A stretch of 64,000 nucleotides of DNA. It comes from Bradysia coprophila. Its lineage: Eukaryota > Arthropoda > Insecta > Diptera > Sciaridae. The notes beneath the pieces were generated by a model. It was given only the letters and a program-made list of their open reading frames with translations, made no database searches and was not told the origin of the DNA. Made by a program: the position numbers and the translations under genes. Position 1 is the first letter of the stretch; each line of letters begins with the position of its first letter. The stretch is from assembly GCF_014529535.1 (NCBI RefSeq), contig NW_023503616.1, forward strand, positions 3,968,001-4,032,000, written 5' to 3'. Positions 21,801 through 35,200 of the stretch are shown here, one piece after another.

Positions 21801-24800
21801 AGAGTCGTGTCTCAGGAAACAATTCACATAAATCTTCAAAGAAAAAGTTTCAATATTGTTTCGAAGGTCAATCCTCGACAAGAAATAACCCTTCGAACAA
21901 AATTATGCAATAGACAAACAACGAAAGCGAAGACTAAGTGTTGAATTCACTCTTGACCTTTATTTTAAATCTTCCTAAAACAGAAAGCAAGTCGCCATAA
22001 TAACGATTAAATCTGTTTCTTCGTTTGTTTATCGCTACCAATTTGGATAACAAATCTAGTACTTCCTTAGAACATTTCACTGTATAAGAGCTAAGAGAGT
22101 CTAAGATTAAAAAAACCGAGTCGAAATTGTATATTCAAAAAGAGCAAAAAGACTAAAAACTGATTTAACCTGAGGCTGAGTCGATAAAATCCAAATACCA
22201 TCGAAGCCGAAAGAAATTGTCATGGCTTGCATATTCTTCGCCTCTCATTGTTAAATGCCACAGATTTTCTTTTCTTCAGAAAACAAGTGATTTGGGCAGT
22301 CATGAGTTCTTTTTTTGCTCACATTTCAACAAGATCTAGCTATGTGTGTGTCACTAAATATAAGTTGCAAACAATTGATGATGAGATCGCTTCAACCGTT
22401 AAAATCTGATAAGCAAACTGTTTTTTCCACACCCAAAAATATTCACCATAAAATGTTGTAAAGAAATAAAGAAAATGTTCGTAAAACTCATAAAAAGACA
22501 TATGAACCCAGCTTGGAATAAAGTTGTTAAATTCACATTAATATTGCAGCCACCTTTGTATTATACGCTTTGTATATACATTTATGCATGTATTACGTAT
22601 TCACATACACTGAATTAAATTGAAAAATATTAAACAATTTTGTGAATCAAATTGCGAAAAATATTAGAGATTAGACACACAACTTATGACAACTATAGGT
22701 CATGTTAATTGAAATTGAACGTATCGTATATACCTTTCGTATGATTATACGGAATAGTTATTTTCTTAACACATTCTAAAAGGTTAGCGAGTACGAGGTT
22801 TCCAGCACGATTCCGGATGCGAGTTCTAGAATCGAATTCGCTAAAAATACATTTAGCATAAGTGAGGAACAACGTTTTTCCTAAAGGACGGTGGAAATTT
22901 GCGACAAAGTCGAGATATTTCAACACTAGTTAGGAAAAGTTATTTAACCACTCACAGACGGAAAGCATATCTTCAGAATAGAATAGTTTTCAAATCTGTT
23001 TCATTTGATCTAATTACTTCCAACTGATTAACATAAAATCTTTTACTTTATTTGTTTAAACATCTATTTCGTTACATAAAAGGTCATGAGGTATAGGTGT
23101 ATTAATTACAGATAACAAATTATATAGAGTCGTACATTCCATAAGCTGATAGAGCTGAACTCTTTTTGAAGCTCGTCGCTGCTATATTGAATAGTCGAAT
23201 AGTCATTTTTTCACATGTTTTTACAATCATTTCACCTCAAAAAAATACTATCGTCACTCTTATTCAGCCTAATAGCATTGGGTTATGGAAATTTCAAGTT
23301 TCTCAATTATTCTACTTTAATATGAGATCGAAGGTAAAGCTGTAATTGAACACAAGTGAATAGAGTTTATTGACATTAAATTAAATGAAAACATTACAAT
23401 GATGATTTATTAGTGGTGCACTGGCACAGCACATATTATGTTATTCAAATGAAAGCATTAATTTTAACTACTGCAACTGAATTATTATGCGAATTTTATG
23501 AACATTCTATGTCTCTATTGTGATATAGCTGATGTGTTAAAGCGCCATAAAATAGATTTATTTCTCTCGTCATATTTCAAAATGTAATGGGCTTGACCTC
23601 CTGCATTTTTATTTCCTTGGGTCGCAGAAATGCTGTAGTTTAAATATGAAGCGCATAATGAATGGAATATTGTTCAATGGTCTGTTCCTTGGTTCTTTTT
23701 TTTAAGTTATACACAAAGTAATTTAGATCGTTTCGACCTTCTTTAAATAACCAAAATTTATGGAAAAGACGTCATAGGTTTTATGTAATTTAGCAGGTGA
23801 AAGAAAAAACTTACAACACAGACCGGTATATTGTCTGATTTTTATTTTTAAAATTCAAGATTTAAACGTATAATGTAAGTATTAAACAGAACAAACAAAA
23901 ACTCTGGAATCATATGAGTTGAATCCAAGCTTCAAGCAATATTCGACAACATGTTGACAATGTCGATTAAAAATTGATTTCATTGGTTTATTTTCACTTT
24001 CAATGCATTCCCTGAATTACTACGACTTTTAATTACACTTGAAACAGTTGTGATAAGCTCATATTTCTGCAAAGACTTTGCAAAACTCTTAATTGGCATA
24101 CATGTTCGTCAACATCAGCTTACTTTACCTCCTTCAGCATCGTTAGTCATGTTTTGTATACACACATGTACATTGAACATTAACTAAGTATAGTTGAAAT
24201 CGTTGCAAAAATAACATAATTCTTATTACACGATCAAAAAGTGAGTGGAACTTGAGATTATTGTAATAAATGCATACAGATCTGTGCATTTCTATGCGAG
24301 GAATTAGTCAGTCTGTGTGCAGAGATGCATTCTCGAAGTGTACATTGTGTAGGTAGTCCTCCTATATTAAAGGAAATATGAATGTATGCAGATGGTGAAT
24401 GTAACGAACAAATTGTGCGAATGTAACACCAATGGTTATGGTATTTTGTATTATTTTGAGTTGTAATGCAATTTTTCATCATATAAAACGGGCGAACATT
24501 CAGCATCAGTTAAAACGAGTATAAATTCCATCGATGACGGCATTGAATACACTCAATTTAGGTGATGAGATGGCCGTTATTTAATCACTTAACTTTTCAT
24601 AGACAGACTGTAAGTCTTTGCATTTTGCTGTACGACGTTAGGCAGAGCTCATTCTTTATTTTTGTCGACAATGTCGATAATAGATGATGTGGCATAGTGG
24701 TCTCAATTTCTTTTCTCGCCCGTCTGATAAGCCTCTTAAAATGAAAAATCAACTTACCAATAGATGGTCGTGCAATTGCAACCGGCATATTCGGCCACTC

Positions 24801-27800
24801 TCTCTGCACCAATATTTCTGCCAGTCTCTTTGAATAGGTGTATGTATTTGGATGTGGGGTCAATAAACCGGGCGTTATGTTGTCCAGTGCCTTGGCATCC
24901 ATCCACTCGGCCATTCGCATTATATCGTCTGGGTTATGTGGACAGTCGTAAACTTTTTCGCGCATAACCTCTTGGTCACAATTACAAAATGCTGTCGACA
25001 AATGTACGAGAGCTTTCAGATTTTCAAATTTTTTACACAAATCGAGGACACGTTTCGTTCCAGTTGTATTCATGTCTATTGCGTCTTTCAAATTTGCTTC
25101 TAATTTCAATGTAGCTGCACAATGGAACACAATTGATACATCTCGGCAGACTCGGGTCATTTGTTCGCCACTCAGACCCAAACCTATACAAAAATTATGG
25201 TTTTCTTGTTAGCTGCGTACCTAGGCATACCACGATTTCGATGGTGCGATAAATGACAAATAATAATCACTTACAATCGAAAGTAACATCACCCTGCACC
25301 GGGACCAGTTTCTTTAACACTTCTGGTTTTTCGTCTTTGATTCGATTAAATATCTGAAAGAAATAATTTTTCAATTTACATATTCAAGTAGAAAGACCGT
25401 ACAGAGTTATGTCAACTTCTCTACATAGATTTTCATCAAGACATTTTATTCGTCTGAAAAACGAATTGGCCTACATATAAATGCAATATTGCCATAACCA
25501 GTGACTAGTAGTAATAAACTACTTAATAAATTGCGTGATTTTCATACACAATTTTCTGTATTTTGAGGAATTTTAACATTTATATTATTCTGTCAGGAAA
25601 TGTAGTCATATTATCTAACATTAATTCAAATTACAAGCAAAATGTATGAACTCCCCGAAAAAAGGTCAAAATTATTACAAACCGGCAAGCAAACGTTTAG
25701 CTCGATGCTGATTTACTTGATGTACCTCACTGGCAAACGGTTATTGTTTGTACTTGTCAAATAATTTGCGTGACTCGCAGTACAAAAAACTTAGAATATG
25801 TTTTTAACCTAACAGACAGAAACCTCCTCAGGTGCACAACTGAAAGCCGCAGTGAGAGTTGTTATTTTAGAAAGGATCGTATTGTTTCATTGTTAATATT
25901 AACTGCCCACATAAAACACCAGTCATGTGTTCCGATGCAAGACGATCTTGTAACAAAATGCAGCTAGTTTGGAGAAATCTGGTCAGACGGTGAACATTTA
26001 TTTTACAATTCTGTTTTTTTTTTATAGAGAAAATGATCATCTAAAGTGTTAAAAATTTATAGTGCAATTTTCTAACAATTTGAAATTAATTTTGCGAAGA
26101 TGATTAGGCTAAAAATTGCATTAAATGCAACATGAATTGAATTTCCATGGCTGTATATTTAATTTATACTCAAAACAAGAATTTGAATTACCGTTTACTG
26201 CCTGCCTCATGCGAAACTTGATCATTACAGAGCAATTTACCCCCTGCGAAAATGATTGATTATTATGTGGAACATTTTCTGTTCTTTTTCATGAATTTTT
26301 ATGTAAAAGTCAACTACCGCAATTAAAACAGAATAGATGCTGTAGTTGCTACGTATATCATTAATTCGAAGGAAATTTTGTTATACTCGTAACACACCTG
26401 TGTATTTTTGAAAAACTTGCTTCGTTAACAGTTTTTCGCTTTCGGCTCGGAGGATATTATAGACTATACACTTATCATGTAATCAAACACTTTCGCAGCA
26501 TTCAATGTAATTTACTGTTGAGGTACTGACGATTTTTCGATTAATCTTTTAGAAACAGCAAGTTAACAAAGTCAATAAATATGTCAACTAATTTTTGTAA
26601 AGTTATATCCTCTAGTGTTTGATATAAAATCTTGAACTTCCTAAGTTTTATCATTCATTTATACGAGAGAAACACTAGCCACTGTTCATCGATTATTACA
26701 GTCAAGTAAATAAGCTTCTGTGAAAAAACTAAATTATCCGTTTATTCGTTTATAGTCAGCCATTGAATAAAGACTAAGTTTTTATTACTGAGAATTACTG
26801 GGAATTTTAAACAGAAAATCGGTTGATTCATCTGTAAAGGTCAGCAAAACGGCGCATGATTAGCTTCACTTTTTGGAGCCGTTAAAATCTAATCTTTTGT
26901 ATGATTCTATATTTGTATGAGATATTCTAGCTTCATATATATTTTGTGGCTTCATCTTTTCGTTTCCATGAACTTCGTAATACGTTGAGGAATCATCTAA
27001 AAATATTTTTATTGGCATCATTCTTATAAACTAACCTGTTTTCAAGCTTCATCAAATTTGGACGATTTTATGGCCATTAATAAAAAATACGAGCTTCTCG
27101 AGGCGTCTTTATCGTTTTTCCTATTTTCGATTATACATTCTAATGTCGTTAAATCACACGAATGTGGGTGCTAAATTGGAAATAACCAAAAGTTGCAATG
27201 TCTGCGACGATTTGTTTTGATATTTAAATCATCTAAATGTAGATGGTAAAGGTCACGGTGATGTGGAAAGTAAAATCTAATAAAACTGATATTTTCTGTC
27301 GCAGCTAAGGTCAATTGAAAGCTTAAGTGGAAGAAATTACCATAAATCTTTAAGTAAATAAATTCGTTGATTCGCACGCTGTTGACATAAACAATTATCA
27401 ATAGTTACCGTTGTACTCGACATTTTACAACGTTTACTTATTGTATACGACTGTTAACCAAATTATGCAGACACCTTGACCAACCACAACGTCAACCAAA
27501 TCGAAATACAATAACAAAATTTGTTTTATTTAAGTAAGAAATAAATATTTGCTCTTCCAATTCACTTTCATCGTAATCTGTTTTTGACCACCATTCGAGA
27601 TCATAAAATATGTGACTAAAATTTATGTCTACAATATGTTGTTAAATAATCGAAATCAAGTTAAAGTAAAAGTGGTGCGCTAAACTGGTTTGATGTCTGT
27701 CTGGAAGGATAATGGTATGCGGTGAGTTCACCGGGATAAAAATGGTTATAAGTCGAATGCGAATCGAAAAAAGTGTTTGAATTGAAATACGGTTTACATT

Positions 27801-29264
27801 TAAAGCTTCTTTTAGGTTTTTTTTTTAAGAAATAAACATTTGGTTTCATTAGGCAGGCTATAGTGTACACGTACAGTTAGAGGCAGTGAAATTTCAGCAC
27901 GAATTTGCTTCAGCTGTTTTTCAGCTGATCCAAACAATCAATCAAAACTTTTTATTAGTCTTTACCACCATCACATGCTCAAAATTTAACTGCCTCTTAC
28001 TGTATACAAAACTGAATTAAAAATTTCAATTTCATACTATGGTCCATAATATAATTGATGTGACCAGAACACTGGATATACAAGTAATTCTTAAAAGGAA
28101 ATACACGGATGGTATAGCAACCATAACCATATAGTTGGTCTGACATTTAAAAGAAATTAAGGTTGGTGTCGGTATCTTTTTTGAATGAAATTTTTCTTTT
28201 CATTCCTTTCCTGAATGTTAAGGGCATTTCGCTTCGAGTGCAATTGAACTCAATTTCTTTCTTGAATGTTAAGGGCATTTCACTTTAAATTCAATCAAAG
28301 ATCCAACTACCTAATTACGTCTTGGATCGTAAAACTTTTTATATTTAACAATAATAAATCTGTCGTTAAAATAAGAAACCATAAATAAATAATGAGCTGC
28401 CTTTAATTGGAGCTCGTCAGAGGCGAAATTTATTGTGATGACTGAATATGTCAAAAAGTCAAGGTAGCAAACTTGAATTTAAAAAAAAATTGTTCAACGA
28501 AATTACAAAATGAGAAACTTTGAGCTAATGCAAAGCATGGTTAAATTATATCAAAGTGACTGCGACACATTTTACATTATTATAACATCTACGACTACAC
28601 GATGTCTCATCTTATAAATCAACGAATATCAAAAATTCAAAATATCGTAAATCGCAACAGCTAGACCATACAAACTATCAATCTTATTATTATTGGTATA
28701 ACGTTAAGCTTAACCACTGTTCGAAGTTATCTATCTCTTTTATGGTAATAGCCGAAAGAAGACGCACTTTCTGTCGTATTTCTTTATATTAAAATGACGT
28801 AATTTTCGAGTGTGTATAACATATAGCTGTTTCTAGCAGCATGTTATGTCCGTGCATGTATTTTTTGTATAAATATTTCTAAATTGGCATAATTAATCAT
28901 ATATTATTGGCTCACACGAATTAATTTGTAAAAATTCAACAAAGCGTACACTTTGCTTACGAAAACACTTGAAATGAAATAATACTCACCGGTAGCTTGA
29001 ACATATCCTCTAATCGGGCTTCGGGAACTTTTCCTCGTTTGGGTCTCATAAGAATTAGTATTTCTTTCAATTCGGAACATGAATATAGCAGCTTTTCAAT
29101 GAGAACCTGTCGAACAACCGAAATTATTTTATTTTTCGTTTTGCGGAAATAGAATAATTTTTCTGCTATACCTTTCCCATGAATCCTGTTCCGCCGGTTA
29201 TAAAGATCGTTTGACCTTTATAAAACTCCTGGACAGGAGAGAGATTCATGCCTGTGTCGCTCAT
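15895..29264 (-). CDS. Fatty acyl-CoA reductase (alcohol-forming)
   Basis: Twelve coding exons: 29264-29172, 29106-28990, 25353-25275, 25183-24758, 18203-18132, 18055-18002, 17941-17863, 17802-17672, 17607-17499, 17428-17297, 17247-17116 and 16030-15895. Every junction is GT-AG and in phase; the sum is 519 residues plus stop, normal for insect FARs. The enzyme reduces fatty acyl-CoA to fatty alcohol with NADPH, for wax, cuticle or pheromone lipids. N-terminal NAD-binding (NAD_binding_4) domain: TGGTGFMG at 23-30 binds the cofactor, and Y211-x-x-x-K215 (YTYSK) is the catalytic pair. ARPSIVSPSWEEPVQGW and INGPxGVMVG-type segments follow. The C-terminal sterile domain includes LLQFFTTRKWDF, and a hydrophobic anchor (FLLLGLFFWAIYRIF) lies near the end. 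A pyrimidine-rich stretch ending CAG just before the start ATG suggests a further 5' UTR exon. Introns of 6.55 and 3.64 kb dominate the locus. The particular FAR orthologue is not assigned. The junction at 17297/17247 uses the donor GTACGG and is the least certain. Confidence 0.95.
16108..16259. mobile_element. MITE in last intron of the reductase gene
   Basis: Ends GCCGAAAGCACACAAACC and, inverted, GCCGAAAACACATGAATA. Inner arms GCTGAGATC and GATCTCAGC, and TTTTCCATTGT with ACAATGGAAAA, extend the palindrome to nearly the whole 152 bp. TAA occurs just outside both ends, which fits the 3 bp duplication of PIF/Harbinger elements. A short GAAAT microsatellite (about 16075-16092) lies just to the left. 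Confidence 0.65.
18204..24757 (-). other. Large intron of the reductase gene
   Basis: 6,554 bp from donor GTAAGT at 24757 to the acceptor before exon 5. It is AT-rich. Open frames within it (such as 18706-19050 and 22705-22926, minus) show no family features. One degenerate copy of a dispersed motif (GTCGATAATAGATGATG) occurs around 24661-24700. No nested gene was recognised. Confidence 0.7.
25354..28989 (-). other. Second large intron of the reductase gene
   Basis: 3,636 bp between exons 2 and 3. It contains the family A MITE at 27872-28004 and a short tandem duplication near 28203-28282 in which TGAATGTTAAGGGCATTTC occurs twice about 57 bp apart. No gene was recognised. Confidence 0.7.
27872..28004. 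mobile_element. TA-flanked MITE, family A, copy 2
   Basis: Left end TACAGTTAGAGGCAGTGAAA and right end AACTGCCTCTTACTGTA are inverted copies. TTCAGCTGTTTTTCAGCTGA inside matches the other family members. This 133 bp copy has lost most of its right inner arm. Confidence 0.75.
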
Positions 29265-32200
29265 AATGAAGTTAGAAATCGTTCTCTGGAAACAGAAAAA
29301 ATTGCAAGTTATTTGATGTTAAGTGTTAAAGAAATAGAGTAAATAATTGGATTAAACATTCTTGCAAAATGGAAAATATTTTGTTATAGAAATGTGATAG
29401 TGATCACGAATAAAAATGTAATCGAAATTATGTTGTTCAGCCTATTGTTATTAATAAATTATAAAATTGTAAAGTTTACAATGTAAACTGCAACTTTATA
29501 TATGTAAAAGGAATTGAATTAAAAATAATAAAGAAAAAAATCATTATACAAATAGCTGATTCGTTTTTCGATTATTCCATACAATGTATGAAAACATATT
29601 GGTAATTGTTTGTAGTTTTTTTTTAGCTTGGATAATAATTGCAATAAAAGTGGTTTTGCTTTTTGAACATGAGCATTTTTCGCGAAAAAATATTTCCTAT
29701 TTTTTTAGTCTAAGTTGAATTCTTTATGCAAATAATATTTCGAAAACGGTTTGTGTCAGGCCCGCACTGGCCATATATGAGTTGGCAAAGAACAAGTGCA
29801 CTTTTCTGAATTCATTCAATTTGCTATATTGACGCCTTTCAGACGTGCCTTTTGACGCCTTTTGTTCACATCAACCGCTTTTTGCTATACGTTTCAAACG
29901 CGTTTCCCTGCATTTCACAAGATCGCCTTTCGGTAGCCAGTCCAATCCTGGTTTGTGTGTAGCTAAAAAAATTATCATTTTTTTAAATCCAAACTCTAAT
30001 AGCTATTATTATATCATACAATTTTTTCCGTATATTCTTCTCAAATTTTTAAATAATTGATGTTAAAATGCTCCCATCATTTTTGATAGCAATTATCTGT
30101 TGAATTTTTTTTTAAAATATCTCTCTAAAGTGTGATGCTACTTAGTCACTAGTTTAACGTTACAGTCACATTCAGATGAGGTAAAAAATACAGCCAATAT
30201 CCAAAATAATTTTAAATGTCTTCTTCGTCTTTTTTGTTGTGTACAATTTCATAATAAAATTTTGGGTATCGAGCAAAGACGATGATGTTGGGCTACGCAA
30301 TGTTGTTTCTTATACTTATGACACGAAATTAATATTGGATAAGATATTAGGTACGATCGAACTCGTATGAACACCTTTTGACTCTGAAGAGTGTTATTTA
30401 CGTTGCATAAGAGCTAGTGATATGAAGACGAAAGAAACTGCTGATGAATATGAATCTATACTTCAACTTATTGTTTTATCTCGTTAAAATTCTTGCTTTA
30501 ACTTTGAACTGTAGATAGGTCATCACATCTCTAATTTATTTTGTAATTCATAATTATAATACCTAATTTGAGTAATCGTGTAACCAATAAAATTTAGCTA
30601 TTATGATTCTTACAGCCACCTAAATTAACTTAGAAACTTTTTTCGGTTCGATGTGATTTGAAGTTTCTTCAACCCACAAATAGCTTCCACTTAATAAGAA
30701 ATGACCTTGAAGTTTTAGTTTTGGTGAATATGGAATCAAGTTCATTAAAAACCAAAAATGTAGGTGTGGAACTTGTCGAAGCTTTAACAGCTGTTATCAA
30801 TATAATTTTGTCATTTTGTTATATTTCACTTAGAAATCCTCGGTAGTTTCATATCGATCAGTTTTGATAACCCATTTCCAATAGTTTTACTTTTCCTAAA
30901 GTGTACATTATGCAATTTATTAAACCTTTTCGATTGCACAGATTAACAAATGAATGATTTATCACAAAATAAAAAAAGTTGACCAAAAAAAAACTGCTGA
31001 ACATTTTTCAAAGATTCAGTGTGATAAATTTTGAACAGTCACGAAAAAAAGCCATTGGACAACTTCTTTACTGCAACAAAGTGTTGTAAAATTTTTGTTT
31101 ATCATTATCATGATTTATGCGGTTCGCTTTCAATATGCATGGTTTTTATGAATAAAGATGCCTTTTACGTTTTCCTTTCTTTTTTACACAAAAAACGAAC
31201 ACAATGAATCTTATAAATGATTTTTATAATTTTTAAGGCAAAAAAAGGATAATCGGATTAAATGCTGACCTATCCAATTGATTTTTTTTTTCTATATTTC
31301 GATTATATAACATCAATTGTATCATTCTTTCCATTAACCGAGTATTTCGGAATTTTTCTATTTTAAAGCATACCTAACGAATATCACACCGACTTTCAAT
31401 AAATATGTTACAATAGTGTACTCAATTTGTATTAATAATTTTGCGAGAAGATGGTCGATAAAATGTGTGAATTAATACTGGCAACATGTTTGATGACAAA
31501 TTGTAATGCTGTATAGGACCACAGCACAGTGTAAATAGACGGTAGTTCGTGTCTATTGGGAAATACATTTTTTTTCGGTAATTGATGGCTTGTATAAAAT
31601 CACGCACAGGTGAAAAAAGTACCATAAAATATTGCTTCCTGTCGATTTGAAGACTGATATTAGTATCTACTTGAAGTAAAACTACAACTTTTTGATCCAA
31701 AATTAAATTTTTTTTCTAAAAGTTTCTATCCAAATATTCGGAATGTAGACAGCAAAAAAAAGAGGAACGATTAATGATGTCAATTTTTTTATTATTATTA
31801 AATTAGGCATTTTCGAAGCTGGTTAAAATTTGATGAACGCGTACGATTATTTCCATATATTATACGGTTACATCAGTTGGATGTATAAAGTTGTGGGCTG
31901 ACGATAAGGAGTCTTTAACGTCACTTTTTTTTAGTGTTCAATATTTTTCATTTGTACAAAAATTTTGAGTGGTATGAACTTGAAATGTCGCGGAACAAAA
32001 GAAAATAATTAATGGAATTTCCATAGAGTACGTCCGCTAGAAGTAAGAATTTCAAAAAAAAAACATTAAACGATTGCATGTTCATTTCAAAGGTTTCGTT
32101 CGAAGTCGAATTTTAAGCGTTAACGGACAGGTAGGCATCTATTATTGATATCATGGACTAAAAAAAGCGACAAGCTATGACATGTTGAAAAAAAAAAGTT

Positions 32201-35200
32201 AAAACGAAACTTATTCGATCAAATAAAGTTATAGACCCGATATTAACACTGATAAGTGGTGACATGCTGGCCGTTTGCAAATAATTATTTTTTTACCGGG
32301 GAAAGGAAAAAGGATATTCCAACATGAACGAGCTTTCGGCCGGAGAGAAGTGAGATGGAATGTCCTATTTTCTCCAGAGCAGAATACATAATTTTTATGT
32401 GTGTTGGCTGTGAACCCATTTTTATCCACGAAACAAAAACATGGAAAAAGAAAATTGTAGAATCAAATAATTAAGAGAATTAGACCACTAACTCATCAGT
32501 AATAGGAAAATGTTCATTTAGGTATCCTGAGTCAGATTTATAATGCATAATGTACTGTTAGTCTGAATATTATGAATGGATTAAAGAAGATATTTTCTGT
32601 GAAAACTGAGTTCTAAAACCTCTCCCCATTTACATTTTAAGTCAATTAATTCGTTCTACCAGAACATTTTGAATCCAGTCATCTCTAAAACGAATTTTAT
32701 TAAATCCAAAATCGTGTTTTAATATCTCCAAAAATGTTGTCCATTCCATTTCAAAAATATTTGAAACCACACGTGTGATTCTTTTTATCTACCGCAGTAT
32801 CTCCTTCTTGAATTTTTAATCTTAGATTTTGCATTAATTAATATTTTCTTAGTCAATAGACTATTCTTTTGCCGTCGCGTTGCCGTTTATGTTCACATTG
32901 ATTAAGTTATATTTCCCATACTAGGAAATGCAAATTTGTCAAGGAAATGAACTGTATCCAAGGGAAATATTATAGCATCTTCAAGGTGCATCTCTTAATA
33001 AACTTAGTGGAGTTTCCCATCTCAGACCAATATCGACCAAAATACTCTGTATATAGCATAGCACTATACATAATAAAACATGTCCATAATGAAACGCTCC
33101 TCATATTTGAATGAGTTTTTTTTTATTTGATCCGTCGAAAGTAAGAAATGATTGGGTGTATGCAAATAAGTAGGTGCATTGGTGAATTGAACCGTATGTT
33201 AAGCAATTAATCATCATATTTGTATCAATCCACTTTATTGAAAGAGGTCGAATTAAACTTCATGATTTAATGTAAAATTATTTTATAGTCGGCATAGACC
33301 ATCTTCCCTAATTGGCAATCTATTTGTTAAACAAGTTTACTCGGACTTTTTTTCGACTTTAAACTCTATTCATTTTCATCCTACTAATATTTCATAATGT
33401 TGAGCCTATTTAAGATTTTATAATCTTTTAACATAGAGCAACATTTCCAATCAATACATCTTTAATCAGTCAACATAAAACTTGAAAATGTTACATCCAA
33501 CACGCAATCCAAAATTTAAAGTTTTATTGGCCATAAAAAATTTATAATTTTTTCTCCTTTGATTAATTCGTTTTTTTGTTAATTTAAGCACACGACAATG
33601 GCATATAGCACAGTCCGTTTGATGTAAATGTTGATCAAAAAAATAAATTAAATAAATTTCATTAAAAAAACGAAGAAAAAATCTTACACGAAACAATTAC
33701 ATTCGTAATTGTTTTGTCGAATTTCTTTTTAAGATCAAGTTTATTTTGTTTGTATTTATCGTTACTTACATGGTCTTGAAGAACTTCACAATACTAAGTC
33801 GACTATAACGATAATACAAGAAGCACTTTGATCCGAAAGAGTGAAAACAGCAGTTTTATTTTTGTCGTTTTATATATTGTTTATTGTTAAAATTCACATT
33901 CACCTGGTTTGAAATAATAAAGTTTTTCTTTTATTATAGTGAAATTTGAAACTCTTTTTTTTGTTAATCGTTTAAATTGCAACAAATGCAAACTGATTTG
34001 TCTCAAACTCTTATACTGAACTCATTAATCGATTGAATAACTTTATTCATTTAACTGGATTTCAATTTCCATAAAAATAAATTTTTATAAATTTTAGATA
34101 AAAGCAAAAGTGTGGTTTTTAAGAAGCCAAAGATATAATACAAAAATAAACAATCTAGTCTTCGCGTTGTGTAAACCGCAACTGAGGTATAAACAATACT
34201 TTCGGATGTATTTGAAAATTCGCTTTTTATTGCCCCACTGCCTTACCTACGGCCGTATTTACCTCCGCTTAAACAGAGAGTCGCCAAACCACAATAATAT
34301 TGCATGGATATATACACTCTATACTCAACTCTATAAGATATTACCGGATTACCTGCTGCTACTCAATTTCTTGGAGTAAGTTTTTTGTGCAGACCATTTT
34401 CCTTGCAAAATGTTTTTTTTCTGATTCTTTTTTCTTTGTGGTACAATATTAATGCCTTAACACGTTGCACCGTGTTTTTGTTATTACCTTTATTTAATTT
34501 CTCCCGTGCATTTGCAATACAATTTTTGGTTCAACACCTTTTGCCGAAAATGCAGCGATCCGTTGTTGCTTTTTGTTTTATCCATATGAACAAATCAATC
34601 AATAATTTATTCTTGTTTATATAAGCTTCAGACATCAGTCATAACCTTAACTCAAAAATGGTTTACTGGCATTTTATGGATTATACCAACTGGTTGGATG
34701 AAAGATTGCGTAAGCAAGACAATTTTTTTTTATGCAGCGTGCAATTAAATTCACAATCAACTGCACAAACTCACACATTTCTTATTTCGTTATAAAGAGT
34801 GTAAAAAAAAATCGATTTCATTCAAACTAGTTTCTATTTGAATCTACGCGTACTTTTTGCTTTTGATTCTGCATTTCACAAAAATTGCGATTAAATCAAA
34901 TCGATAAAATTTAAAAATAATAAACCGATGCAATTCATTCATGCCCTGTAAAATTGCATATCAATAGACTACGCCAAAATGATTTTTTTTCTCAATTTTT
35001 TTACATAAAGCTGCTAAAAATTGAAAATAAAGATACCCGTGTCTCGTCTTTTGACGAAAAAACTTGAAACCGGAAAGATTTTTCACTTTATAAATTCCTG
35101 AAATATGTGATTTGCGCCATTTTCCACCCAAATTCCACATAAGGTCTTAAGTTTGCCACTTTGCAATTACAGTAGTATGAGTAGTATTGTTCACTCAGTT

